Part shown: positions 1-6,838 of the stretch, piece by piece
Numbering within the stretch: the first letter of the stretch is position 1
Layout of the letters: each line of letters starts with the position of its first letter
Origin: CAYGUK01 sp964352985
Lineage (GTDB): Bacteria > Pseudomonadota > Gammaproteobacteria > JAHCLG01
Direction: 5' to 3'
DNA length: 36,963 bases
Assembly: GCA_964352985.1 (NCBI GenBank)
Contig: CAYGUK010000034.1
Span: 1 to 36,963, forward strand
Translations under genes and position numbers: made by a program
The notes under the pieces: generated by a model
Database searches by the model: none
What the model saw: only the letters and a program-made list of their open reading frames with translations
What the model was told of the DNA's origin: nothing

Positions 1-1239
1 GCTTTGGGTTCTAAATAAGAAAAGGATTTTACATCGGTCATTGACTGCGTTGCATCCGTTCGGCCTGGCGTAAATGGAACATGAATATCAACACCACCAT
101 TTTTAGCCGCTTGTTCAATTGCTGTATCACCAGCGAGAACGATTAAATCAGCAAGTGATATTTTTGTATTATCGGTTTGCGCTTGATTAAATTGTTGTTG
201 GATTTTTTCTAATTTTGTTAATACCGTGTTAAGTTCTTTAGGATCATTAACAGGCCAATCTTTCTGTGGCATTAATCTGATCCGCGCACCATTAGCACCA
301 CCTCGCATATCTGTTCCACGGAATGTTGACGCTGAAGCCCAGGCGGTTCTCACTAATTCTGGAATCGTGAGACCGGAGGAAAGAATTTGTTTTTTCAGTT
401 CTTTCACATTATTTTCGTTAACTAATTTAAAATTAATAGGTGGGACAGGATCTTGCCAGATAACTGTTTCGGTTGGCGCGAGTGTTCCTAAGTATCGAGA
501 ACGTGGACCCATATCACGATGAGTGAGTTTAAACCAAGCATCTGCAAAAGCTTTATCAAACTCTTTAGGATGTTTTAGAAAATTCTCAGCAATTTTTTTA
601 TAGCTTGGATCAAATTTGAGTGCTAAATCGGTGGTAAACATCATTGGTGGATGACGTAAATTTTTATTATAAGCATCTGGTACTAAATTCGCTGCATTTT
701 TTTCTGTCGGGGTCCATTGAATTGCACCGCCCGGACTTTTTGTTTTTTTCCAAGTAAAGTTAAATAAATTTTGTAGATAATTATGCGTCCATCTATCGGG
801 TGTGACTGTCCACGCACCCTCAAGACCACTGGTAATCGTATTGGGTCCATCACCCGTTTTATATGAATTTTTCCAGCCCAAACCTTGTTGTTGAATAGGC
901 GCACCTTCTGGAGCAGGGCCAACATATTTATTAGGATTAGCCGCGCCATGCGCTTTACCAAAAGCATGACCACCAAGGTTTGGGGGTCGTCATTAATTTC
1001 GCTAAATCTTTTTTTACTTCATTAAGATTTAAACTGTCGAAAGCTTTCGCGTAATTAAATTTTTTACCCAGTGGATTATTATTGGGATTTTGATGTCGCA
1101 GCGGACTTAAATCGAGTTGATTTGGCCACCAATAATGATTAGTGGTGGGTTGAGTATCTGTATTTGCATATGTCAGACTGGTTATGCCTGAAAATAAGAA
1201 AGCAAGACAAGCGTATAATATAAGATTTTTTTTAAACAT
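1..1239 (-). pseudogene. katG: Catalase-peroxidase KatG, internally deleted and frameshifted, 3' end outside window
   Basis: KatG is a heme enzyme that destroys hydrogen peroxide. The N-terminal part starts at ATG 1239 after an AAGGA site and has a signal peptide (MFKKNLILYACLAFLFSG...), so the protein would have been exported. It then reads the KatG N-terminal region (WWPNQLDLSPL, NYAKAFDSLNLNEVKKDL) as far as about position 980, where this frame stops at 955. A second minus-strand frame takes over at the proximal-heme-ligand segment (GGHAFGKAHGA) and runs as KatG to the window edge (GLGWKNSY, GDTAIEQAAKNGG, VPFTPGRTDA). The segment between them, which in the family holds the distal Arg-Trp-His active site (RMAWHSAGTYR type), is absent. 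By comparison with known KatG about 180-190 residues are missing, and the join is out of frame. The family call is firm; the gene is not expected to make active catalase-peroxidase. Confidence 0.9.
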
Positions 1240-1327
1240 AAGATCAATCCTTGTTGAAACAAAGCATCCATCAAAAAATTTTCCCATACTGTGATTGAGT
1301 GTCAAGCGTCTATTTTCTTTTTAGTTG

Positions 1328-1336
1328 TGATAAAAT
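1328..1336 (+). promoter_or_regulatory. Extended -10 promoter for the 1365 gene
   Basis: TGATAAAAT matches an extended -10 element (TG, one base, TAAAAT). It lies about 28 bases before the ATG at 1365, with an AGGAG site at 1353-1357 between them. A possible -35 for the divergent katG remnant (TTGACA on the minus strand, 1305-1300) lies just upstream. No good -35 is visible for the rightward promoter, which fits an extended -10 type. Confidence 0.4.
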
Positions 1337-1364
1337 TGTTGGCTTGTGAATTAGGAGAATGTTC

Positions 1365-1835
1365 ATGTTTGCTAAACGGATTAGTTTCATCTTTGTGTGT
1401 TGTAGTTTTTTATTTGTTGGTGCATATGCGAATGTCTCAGGTGCATTTCAATGTGATGGTACAACTGTGACGATTAAAAAAGTGGTGATGAAATGGGATA
1501 AAAAATTTAACGAAATACAGTGTTCTTTTTACGATTCACCTGGCGCTACTTCAGATATTGCAAAACTCACATTGTATTTTAAAGACGATGCGCCAAATCC
1601 TGCGAGCGTTAAAGATTTAAAATCATTTCATTTTTGGGCGTTGTGTCAGAAAAAAGTTAATTTAAATGTTAATAAAACTCGATGGGATTGGGAATCAGAT
1701 AAATTTGATGCATTTTTTCCGGAATTTAAAGTTGTGTTATTAAATGGTGGTAGAGTTAAATTAACCTTTCAAGGCGAAGATAAATTTTCTAGTGAAAATT
1801 TAAAATGGCAATTGCAAATGAAAGAACGTTTGTAA
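1365..1835 (+). CDS. Small exported protein of unknown function
   Basis: I do not recognise a family. The protein is 157 residues and begins with a clear signal peptide (basic MFAKR, then a hydrophobic stretch ending VGAYA), so it is probably periplasmic or secreted. The mature part is rich in Lys, Phe and Trp, has three Cys (in FQCDG, IQCSF and ALCQK) and looks like a beta-rich small domain. The ATG at 1365 is preferred over the one at 1359 because AGGAG at 1353-1357 is 7 bases from 1365 and only 1 base from 1359. It is followed 12 bases later by the DUF2835 gene and may be cotranscribed with it. It is divergent from the katG remnant. Confidence 0.6.
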   Translation: MFAKRISFIFVCCSFLFVGAYANVSGAFQCDGTTVTIKKVVMKWDKKFNEIQCSFYDSPGATSDIAKLTLYFKDDAPNPASVKDLKSFHFWALCQKKVNLNVNKTRWDWESDKFDAFFPEFKVVLLNGGRVKLTFQGEDKFSSENLKWQLQMKERL

Positions 1836-1847
1836 AAAATTTTCGTG

Positions 1848-2072
1848 ATGAATAAACAAGCCATTATTGTCGATATTACTATCTCAGAAGAGGAGTATTT
1901 AAAATATTATCAAGGGAGTGCGCGTACCGTTTCTTGCTTAAGTATTGATGGGCAGCGAGTGGAATTTCCGGCAAATATTTTGCAACAATTTGTCAGTCAT
2001 CATGGCATCTCCGGTCGATTTAAAATTGAATTTAGTCCACAACATAAATTTCTAAATATTATAAAAATCTAA
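1848..2072 (+). CDS. DUF2835 family protein
   Basis: This is a 74-residue protein with the pattern of DUF2835, a small family of unknown function common in gammaproteobacteria. The characteristic segments are EEYLKYYQGSARTV, DGQRVEFPANILQQFV and GISGRFKIEF near the C-terminus. There is no signal peptide or membrane segment, so it is likely cytoplasmic. The ATG at 1848 is chosen; a GTG directly before it (1845) is possible, and neither has a strong ribosome-binding site, which suggests translational coupling to the gene ending at 1835. The remaining intergenic space to 2164 is AT-rich, with no convincing terminator. Confidence 0.8.
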   Translation: MNKQAIIVDITISEEEYLKYYQGSARTVSCLSIDGQRVEFPANILQQFVSHHGISGRFKIEFSPQHKFLNIIKI

Positions 2073-2164
2073 ATAAAACTTTAAGTTAACAAGATTAGAA
2101 ATATGCTAATAACAGTTAAGGATGTATTTAATCTCTACTGATGGCAGTATATAACTAAAGTTAA

Positions 2165-3469
2165 TTAATAACTCATACTCGCAGGATGAATCGCTTTTGG
2201 CAACGTGATGATCGCTTGTAAGCCATTTTCATCTTCACGATTTTTTAAGACGACATCGCCACCTTGTGCGCGAATAATTTCACGAGCGACAGCTAAACCT
2301 AATCCTGTGCCACCGGTTTCTTTTGAACGGGAACGCTCAATGCGATAAAAAGGTTCAAATACTTTTTCTAATTCTTTTTCGGGAATACCTGGGCCTTCAT
2401 CGATGACTTCGATAATAATGTTTTCATCATTTTTTTGTAGAGTGACTTTGGCATTTTTGCCGTATTTTATGGCATTTTCGATGAGATTATTAAACACGCG
2501 CTTTAAAGAATTTGCGCGACCGTAAAATGGAAGTCTTGTATCATGACTTTCGTAGGTGACATCACGTCCGGTGTCGATTAAATCATTACAAATTGAATCG
2601 AGTAATGCGTTGAGATCAAATCTTTCCATGAGTTCTTCATGATGATCATCTCTGGCAAAAGCCAATGTCGCATTAATCATTTCTTCCATATCGAGACAAT
2701 CATCGATAATTTTTTCGTAAAGGGTTTGATCTTCAATTGTTTCAGCACGTAATTTTAAGCGTGTAATAGGTGTACGCAAATCATGAGAAATAGCCGCTAA
2801 AGTTTGTGTGCGATTAGTTAATAATTTTTTTAATTGTTGTTGCATTTGATTAAACGCGCGCGTGGCTTGTTTGATTTCCATTGGACCTTGTTCTAATAAT
2901 GGTGGGGAATTGACATCAATACCTAAACGTTTTGCCGCATTAGAAAAATTCACTAGAGGAATGGCTAATCGTCTAACCGCCCAAGCACATAATAAAAAGG
3001 AAGCACCGGCCATTAATATTAAAATTAATGCCGCGGATAAAATAATTAATTTGTTGGCTTGAATAAATGAGCCTGAAATATTAAGCCAAGGACCTTCGTC
3101 GAGATGGAGTGCAAGGTGAAAAGTATTACCTTTAAAATTATCAATTAAACGATGTAATTGTCGTGGAAAAATGTGATTGATTTGCATGGCATCATCAATG
3201 GGTTTGTCAGAGAGTGATAAATTCAAATCACGATTGTTGACGGCTTGAATGATATGATCTAATTCAACACGTGGCACGACTTCGGCGATGCGAACAATTT
3301 GGGTGACACGATTTGCAATTTCATTTCGGCCAGGGCTTGATAAGATATAACTGTGATACATGTTATAAATGACAAAACCAATACTTTGAATAATGATAAA
3401 ACCAATAAATAACAACAAAAATGTTTGTCGCCCCATGCTATTTGGAAATAAGCGTATTTTATTTAGCAT
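2165..3469 (-). CDS. EnvZ-type sensor histidine kinase
   Basis: This is the inner-membrane sensor kinase of an OmpR/EnvZ-type two-component system, 434 residues, close to EnvZ length. Order of parts: first membrane helix at about 16-38, periplasmic domain at about 39-138, second helix at about 139-165, HAMP linker at about 166-220, then the dimerisation box ISHDLRTPITRLKLRAE with the phospho-acceptor His229. The ATP-binding boxes follow: NLIENAIKYG (N box), DEGPGIPEKELEKVFEPFYR (G1/F) and GGTGLGLAVAREI (G2). The start codon is 2 bases after the response regulator stop at 3472, so the two form an operon with the regulator first. Naming it EnvZ proper is an inference; the stimulus and targets cannot be read from sequence. 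Confidence 0.88.
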   Translation of the reverse strand: MLNKIRLFPNSMGRQTFLLLFIGFIIIQSIGFVIYNMYHSYILSSPGRNEIANRVTQIVRIAEVVPRVELDHIIQAVNNRDLNLSLSDKPIDDAMQINHIFPRQLHRLIDNFKGNTFHLALHLDEGPWLNISGSFIQANKLIILSAALILILMAGASFLLCAWAVRRLAIPLVNFSNAAKRLGIDVNSPPLLEQGPMEIKQATRAFNQMQQQLKKLLTNRTQTLAAISHDLRTPITRLKLRAETIEDQTLYEKIIDDCLDMEEMINATLAFARDDHHEELMERFDLNALLDSICNDLIDTGRDVTYESHDTRLPFYGRANSLKRVFNNLIENAIKYGKNAKVTLQKNDENIIIEVIDEGPGIPEKELEKVFEPFYRIERSRSKETGGTGLGLAVAREIIRAQGGDVVLKNREDENGLQAIITLPKAIHPASMSY

Positions 3470-3471
3470 AT

Positions 3472-4224
3472 TTAGTTAACTTCTACATCGACTTTTGTTG
3501 CAAATTGATAACCTCCGCCACGGATGGTTTTAATGATTTGCGGGTTTTTAGGATCTTCTTCAATTTTTCTACGTAACCGACCGACTTGCACATCGATGGT
3601 GCGATCAAATGGCACCGCTTCGCGTTCGCGAGTAATATCGAGTAATTGATCTCGTGTTAAAACGCGTTGTGGATTTTTAACAAAGGCTAACAATAAATCA
3701 TATTCGCCCGCTGAAAGTGGTACAACTAAACCATCAGGGGTGAGTAAACGACGTTTATTTTGATCGAGTGTCCATTCCATAAATTTAATTAATGGTAATG
3801 GTGAAAGTGTGCCTTCGGTATTATTATTGGTTTCGGGAGGTAATGTGATTGCTTGACGTGAACGGCGTAAAACCGCTTTAATTCTTGCTAATAATTGTCT
3901 GGGACTAAAGGGTTTTGCGACATAATCATCAGCGCCTGTTTCTAAGCCTGCGACCATATCGGTTTCAGTGTTGACGGCAGTTAGCATGATAATGGGCGTG
4001 GCAGCTGTTTCACGAATTTTCCGACATAAAGTAAAACCATCATCACCGGGTAACATGATATCAAGAATGATTAAATCGATTTTTTCTCTATCGTGGATAA
4101 TTTGCATGTCATCGCCATTGTGGCAAGTCGACACCCGGTAACAATGTTTGCCGAGAAAATCACTGAGTAATTGGCAAATATCAGGATCATCATCGACTAA
4201 CAGGATATGAATTCGCTTATCCAT
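3472..4224 (-). CDS. OmpR-type response regulator
   Basis: This DNA-binding response regulator of 250 residues has an N-terminal receiver domain and a C-terminal winged helix of the OmpR/PhoB class. In the receiver, Asp11/Asp12 form the acidic pocket, Asp55 (ILDIMLPGDDG) is the phosphorylation site and Lys104 (YVAKPF) is the conserved lysine. The output domain shows LSAGEYDLLLAF, LTRDQLLD and the recognition segment DRTIDVQVGRLRRKIEEDP, ending IKTIRGGGYQF. A roughly 25-residue linker at about 122-147 separates the domains. It is the first gene of the pair with the kinase at 2165-3469 and starts at ATG 4224. The region upstream contains repeated GTTACAA motifs that could be its own target sites, but this is inference. 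Confidence 0.9.
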   Translation of the reverse strand: MDKRIHILLVDDDPDICQLLSDFLGKHCYRVSTCHNGDDMQIIHDREKIDLIILDIMLPGDDGFTLCRKIRETAATPIIMLTAVNTETDMVAGLETGADDYVAKPFSPRQLLARIKAVLRRSRQAITLPPETNNNTEGTLSPLPLIKFMEWTLDQNKRRLLTPDGLVVPLSAGEYDLLLAFVKNPQRVLTRDQLLDITREREAVPFDRTIDVQVGRLRRKIEEDPKNPQIIKTIRGGGYQFATKVDVEVN

Positions 4225-4297
4225 GGTTATCTTTCATCAACGTATATTAATTTATGCACGCATTATACTGAAAATCGCTGTAATAATCCCGAAAAAT

Positions 4298-4357
4298 TTG
4301 TAACATCGTTGTTACAAGATTAGCGTTTTTTGACATATGGAAGTTACAAATTACGAT
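4298..4357 (+). promoter_or_regulatory. Promoter with three TTGTAAC/GTTACAA motifs
   Basis: An inverted repeat, TTGTAAC (4298-4304) / GTTACAA (4311-4317) with a 6-base spacer, is followed by a third copy in direct orientation, GTTACAA at 4343-4349, 32 bases (about three helical turns) from the second. The third copy lies inside a plausible sigma-70 promoter, TTGACA (4330-4335), 16 bases, TACGAT (4352-4357), reading right. The layout suggests a dimeric regulator site between the response regulator gene and the leader/small-peptide gene. The neighbouring OmpR-type protein is the obvious candidate but this is not shown. Confidence 0.45.
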
Positions 4358-4455
4358 TATCCTACCCTCGACAATAACAAAAACAAATACGATTAACTAA
4401 CAACAATATGAAAGAGAAAATCATCAATAGGTTATAAAACTATTTGAGTGCTGGT

Positions 4456-4497
4456 GAAAAGGAGAGAAACATGCTGCGTCAACTCTCCTTTTCTTTT
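4456..4497 (+). terminator. Hairpin with U-run overlapping a leader ribosome-binding site
   Basis: GAAAAGGAGAG (4456-4466) pairs perfectly with CTCTCCTTTTC (4483-4493), an 11-bp stem with a 16-base loop followed by TTTT. The 5' arm contains the AAGGAG ribosome-binding site of the small ORF at 4471. It could act as a terminator (giving an RNA of roughly 130 bases from the promoter at 4330-4357), as an attenuator, or as a hairpin that hides the ribosome-binding site. Confidence 0.5.
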
Positions 4498-4545
4498 AAC
4501 AGAATTCATAAGCAAGAGTGTCTTTATATCTTGATGAAAATTTGA
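4471..4545 (+). CDS. Candidate 24-residue leader peptide (upstream ORF)
   Basis: This is a small ORF starting MLRQLSFSFNRIHKQE and ending LMKI. It has a strong Shine-Dalgarno sequence (AAGGAG, 4459-4464) 6 bases before its ATG, better than most genes in the window. It ends 17 bases before the start of the exported peptide gene at 4563. Its ribosome-binding site is in one arm of the 4456-4497 hairpin. I do not recognise the peptide; the position suggests a regulatory upstream ORF rather than a functional product. Coding status is unproven. Confidence 0.35.
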   Translation: MLRQLSFSFNRIHKQECLYILMKI

Positions 4546-4562
4546 AAATAAGGAACAGTGAA

Positions 4563-4754
4563 ATGATTACGAAACTAAAACATCTTTTATTGGGTTCAGT
4601 GATGCTAACTTTTTTTGGTGGTGGACTGATGATGCCTTGTGCCTTTGCTATGCAACATAGTAAAACCCATAAAATGATGAAGATTCAAAAGATTCAACCC
4701 CAGGCTCATTCAAAAGTGAGTAACGGTAGTCACGGGTCCGACCCCCATCCCTGA
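4563..4754 (+). CDS. Small exported His-rich peptide
   Basis: This 63-residue protein starts at the ATG at 4563, which has AAGGAA about 7 bases upstream. The longer reading frame from 4518 lacks a ribosome-binding site. Residues 1-29 form a signal peptide (MITKLKHLLLGSVMLTFF..., cleavage probable after PCAFA). The mature peptide of about 34 residues is basic and rich in His, Lys, Met and Gln (HSKTHKMMKIQKIQPQ, ending GSHGSDPHP), a composition compatible with metal binding, but no family is recognised. It lies downstream of a complex leader and is closed by a strong terminator, so it is likely a separately regulated single gene. Confidence 0.55.
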   Translation: MITKLKHLLLGSVMLTFFGGGLMMPCAFAMQHSKTHKMMKIQKIQPQAHSKVSNGSHGSDPHP

Positions 4755-4791
4755 AGTAAGCAATCCATCCTTATAGGATCTGTGACTATCT

Positions 4792-4823
4792 AAAGCGTAC
4801 TAGCCCCCTGGTACGCTTTTTTT
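4792..4823 (+). terminator. Rho-independent terminator
   Basis: AAAGCGTAC (4792-4800) and GTACGCTTT (4811-4819) form a perfect 9-bp stem with a 10-base loop, running into seven T (4817-4823). It ends the transcript of the small exported peptide. Confidence 0.85.
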
Positions 4824-4916
4824 ATTATCGGTATTTTTTGTTGTAAACTAGCTAACCTTAACTTTTAGCGCTTGTGGGCGAATAATTTAACACTGGTTTA
4901 CAATGATGGAGCCAAT

Positions 4917-5786
4917 ATGGAAAAAATGAATGGTTTTGCTGTTTATACTATTCAACAGGGTGAGAGTCGCATGTCTTTTGTTCCTGAAAAAGGTGGCACG
5001 GCATTTTCGCTCAAATTCAAAGACAGAGAATTATTATATTGTCATGAGAATTTTTGGGATGAAACTTATGATGATTTAATTGGTGGCTGGCCTTTTATTT
5101 TTCCTATTTGTGCGCGTATCGCACGCAATGATCACTATGGTCAATATTTATATAATGGTCAGTGTTATGAATTACCCATTCATGGGTTTGCCCCTTATTT
5201 ACCTTGGGAAGTGGTTGCTTATGAAACTGATCGAATTACACTCGAATTAGCTTTTACGCCTGAAACACTTAAAGTCTATCCTTTTAAATTTCGAGTTCGG
5301 TTGAATTATCTAATCACTGAAACACAATTATTTTGTCATCAGGAATATTATAATTTAGGCAAAAACCCGCTGCCTTTTTATGCGGGATTTCATCCTTATT
5401 TTGCTGTGACTAATAAAAATAAGTCTTTCTTAAATTGCCATCCTACTAAACTTTTACAATATAATGAGCAGTTAACTGATATTATTGGCACGAAGCCACT
5501 ATTTCATTTGCCTGTTGCATTATCCACCCCTGAGATTAATGAAAATTTATTACAATTGAGTGAAGATAATTTAATTCAGATTGAATTTTCAGATGGATTA
5601 CATTTATCGATGCAAGATGAATCGCATTTATTCAATTATTTGCAGTTATACCACATACCTGAAAAATCTTTTTTTTGTGTCGAACCGTGGATGGCCTTTC
5701 CTAATGCAATGAATACGGTTGAAGGTGTGACCTGGTTAGCACCCGATAGTATGATTGAAGCGAAATTAAGAATAGATGTGAAATGA
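4917..5786 (+). CDS. Aldose 1-epimerase (mutarotase) family protein
   Basis: This 289-residue protein of the galactose mutarotase / aldose-1-epimerase superfamily interconverts sugar anomers. Visible family features are the N-terminal FVPEKGGTAFSLKFKDRELL, the substrate-pocket segment IHGFAPYLPWEV with its conserved His, FYAGFHPYF with the second His, and the late FFCVEPWMAFPNAMN segment containing the conserved Glu region. There is no signal peptide. The ATG at 4917 follows GGAG at a 5-base spacing; an upstream GTG frame (4872) lacks support. It faces the gap gene tail to tail. In enterobacteria a glucose-6-phosphate 1-epimerase-like gene (yeaD) also sits beside gapA, so a role with phosphorylated hexoses is possible. 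The exact substrate is unknown. Confidence 0.8.
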   Translation: MEKMNGFAVYTIQQGESRMSFVPEKGGTAFSLKFKDRELLYCHENFWDETYDDLIGGWPFIFPICARIARNDHYGQYLYNGQCYELPIHGFAPYLPWEVVAYETDRITLELAFTPETLKVYPFKFRVRLNYLITETQLFCHQEYYNLGKNPLPFYAGFHPYFAVTNKNKSFLNCHPTKLLQYNEQLTDIIGTKPLFHLPVALSTPEINENLLQLSEDNLIQIEFSDGLHLSMQDESHLFNYLQLYHIPEKSFFCVEPWMAFPNAMNTVEGVTWLAPDSMIEAKLRIDVK

Positions 5787-5815
5787 TCCCAAAAGACTTG
5801 CTCTTGGGATCATTT
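5781..5815. terminator. Bidirectional terminator between epimerase and gap
   Basis: AAATGATCCCAA (5781-5792) and TTGGGATCATTT (5804-5815) form a perfect 12-bp stem with an 11-base loop. It overlaps the epimerase stop codon, has A and T flanks on both sides, and lies between two convergent genes, so it probably serves both. Confidence 0.75.
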
Positions 5816-5821
5816 ATTTGA

Positions 5822-6826
5822 TTATGCTTTCATTAGTGCAACAGTGGTATCTAACATACGGTTTGAAAAACCCCATTCGTTATCGTACCAAGATAAAACT
5901 TTCACGGTTTTATCGATGACTTTTGTTTGTGTGGCATCAAAAGTTGAAGAATTTTGATTGTGATTAAAATCGATAGAAACTAACGGTGCTTCATTGTATC
6001 CAAGAATACCTTTTAATGTGCCATGAGCTGCGTCATGCATGACTTTATTCACCTCAGCAACAGTGGTTGAACGCTTGGCTTCAAAGGTTAAATCAACAAC
6101 TGACACATTAATCGTTGGAACACGAATCGCATAACCATCTAGTTTTCCGTTTAATTCAGGTAAAACTAAACCGACAGCTGCAGCAGCACCCGTTTTTGTT
6201 GGGATCATAGAATGCGTAGCACTGCGCGCACGTCTTAAGTCTTTATGATAAACATCTGTTAAAACTTGATCGTTAGTGTAGGAATGAACAGTTGTCATTA
6301 AACCATTAACCACACCAATTGCATCATGCAAAGGTTTAACTAAAGGTGCTAAACAGTTTGTTGTGCAAGAAGCATTAGAAATAATGGTATCGCTGGCTTT
6401 TAAAACTTGATGGTTTACACCAAAAACAATCGTCGCATCCACACCATCAGCCGGCGCTGAAATCACGACTTTTTTTGCACCTGCGTTAATGTGAGCTTGC
6501 GCTTTTTCTTTGCTTGCAAAAAATCCGGTACTTTCAATGACGACATCGACTTTTAATTCTGACCAAGGTAATTTATTGGGATCGCGTTCGGCTAACACTT
6601 TAATGCTATCTCCGTTGACTACTAAAAAGTCGCCTTCGACTTTTACTTCGCCAGGAAATGGGCCATGGGCAGTGTCATAACGCGTTAAATGGGCATTAGT
6701 ATTAACATCACCTAAATCGTTAATGGCAACGATTTCGATATCGTGTTTTTTATTGCCTTCGTAATGTGCGCGTAAAATATTACGTCCAATGCGACCATAA
6801 CCATTGATTGCTACTTTTATTGTCAT
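5822..6826 (-). CDS. gap: Glyceraldehyde-3-phosphate dehydrogenase
   Basis: This glycolytic enzyme oxidises and phosphorylates glyceraldehyde 3-phosphate using NAD(P). It is 334 residues, normal length. The NAD-binding start is VAINGYGRIGRNILRA, with Asp37 after the second strand (AINDLGD). The catalytic Cys154 lies in SNASCTTNCLAPL, followed by the phosphate-binding RSATHSMIPTKTGAAAAVGLVLPELNGKLDG and the C-terminal WYDNEWGFSNRM. The ATG at 6826 is chosen because GGAG lies 6 bases upstream; the longer frame (from 6838) would start at TTG. It lies 12 bases after the tkt stop, so it is the second gene of a tkt-gap operon. No pgk or pyk follows, unlike the longer operons of many relatives. Confidence 0.95.
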   Translation of the reverse strand: MTIKVAINGYGRIGRNILRAHYEGNKKHDIEIVAINDLGDVNTNAHLTRYDTAHGPFPGEVKVEGDFLVVNGDSIKVLAERDPNKLPWSELKVDVVIESTGFFASKEKAQAHINAGAKKVVISAPADGVDATIVFGVNHQVLKASDTIISNASCTTNCLAPLVKPLHDAIGVVNGLMTTVHSYTNDQVLTDVYHKDLRRARSATHSMIPTKTGAAAAVGLVLPELNGKLDGYAIRVPTINVSVVDLTFEAKRSTTVAEVNKVMHDAAHGTLKGILGYNEAPLVSIDFNHNQNSSTFDATQTKVIDKTVKVLSWYDNEWGFSNRMLDTTVALMKA

Positions 6827-6838
6827 CGCTTTCTCCAA

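Noticed and set aside
226..522. Rightward 98-residue reading frame
   Set aside because: It lies antisense to well-conserved KatG sequence and its translation has no recognisable features.
2165..4224. Naming the two-component pair ompR/envZ outright
   Set aside because: Domain architecture fits, but several OmpR-family systems look alike and no porin target gene is nearby; function-level naming would go beyond the sequence.
4518..4562. N-terminal extension of the small exported peptide
   Set aside because: No ribosome-binding site, and it would place 15 charged residues before the signal peptide; the ATG at 4563 has a good site.
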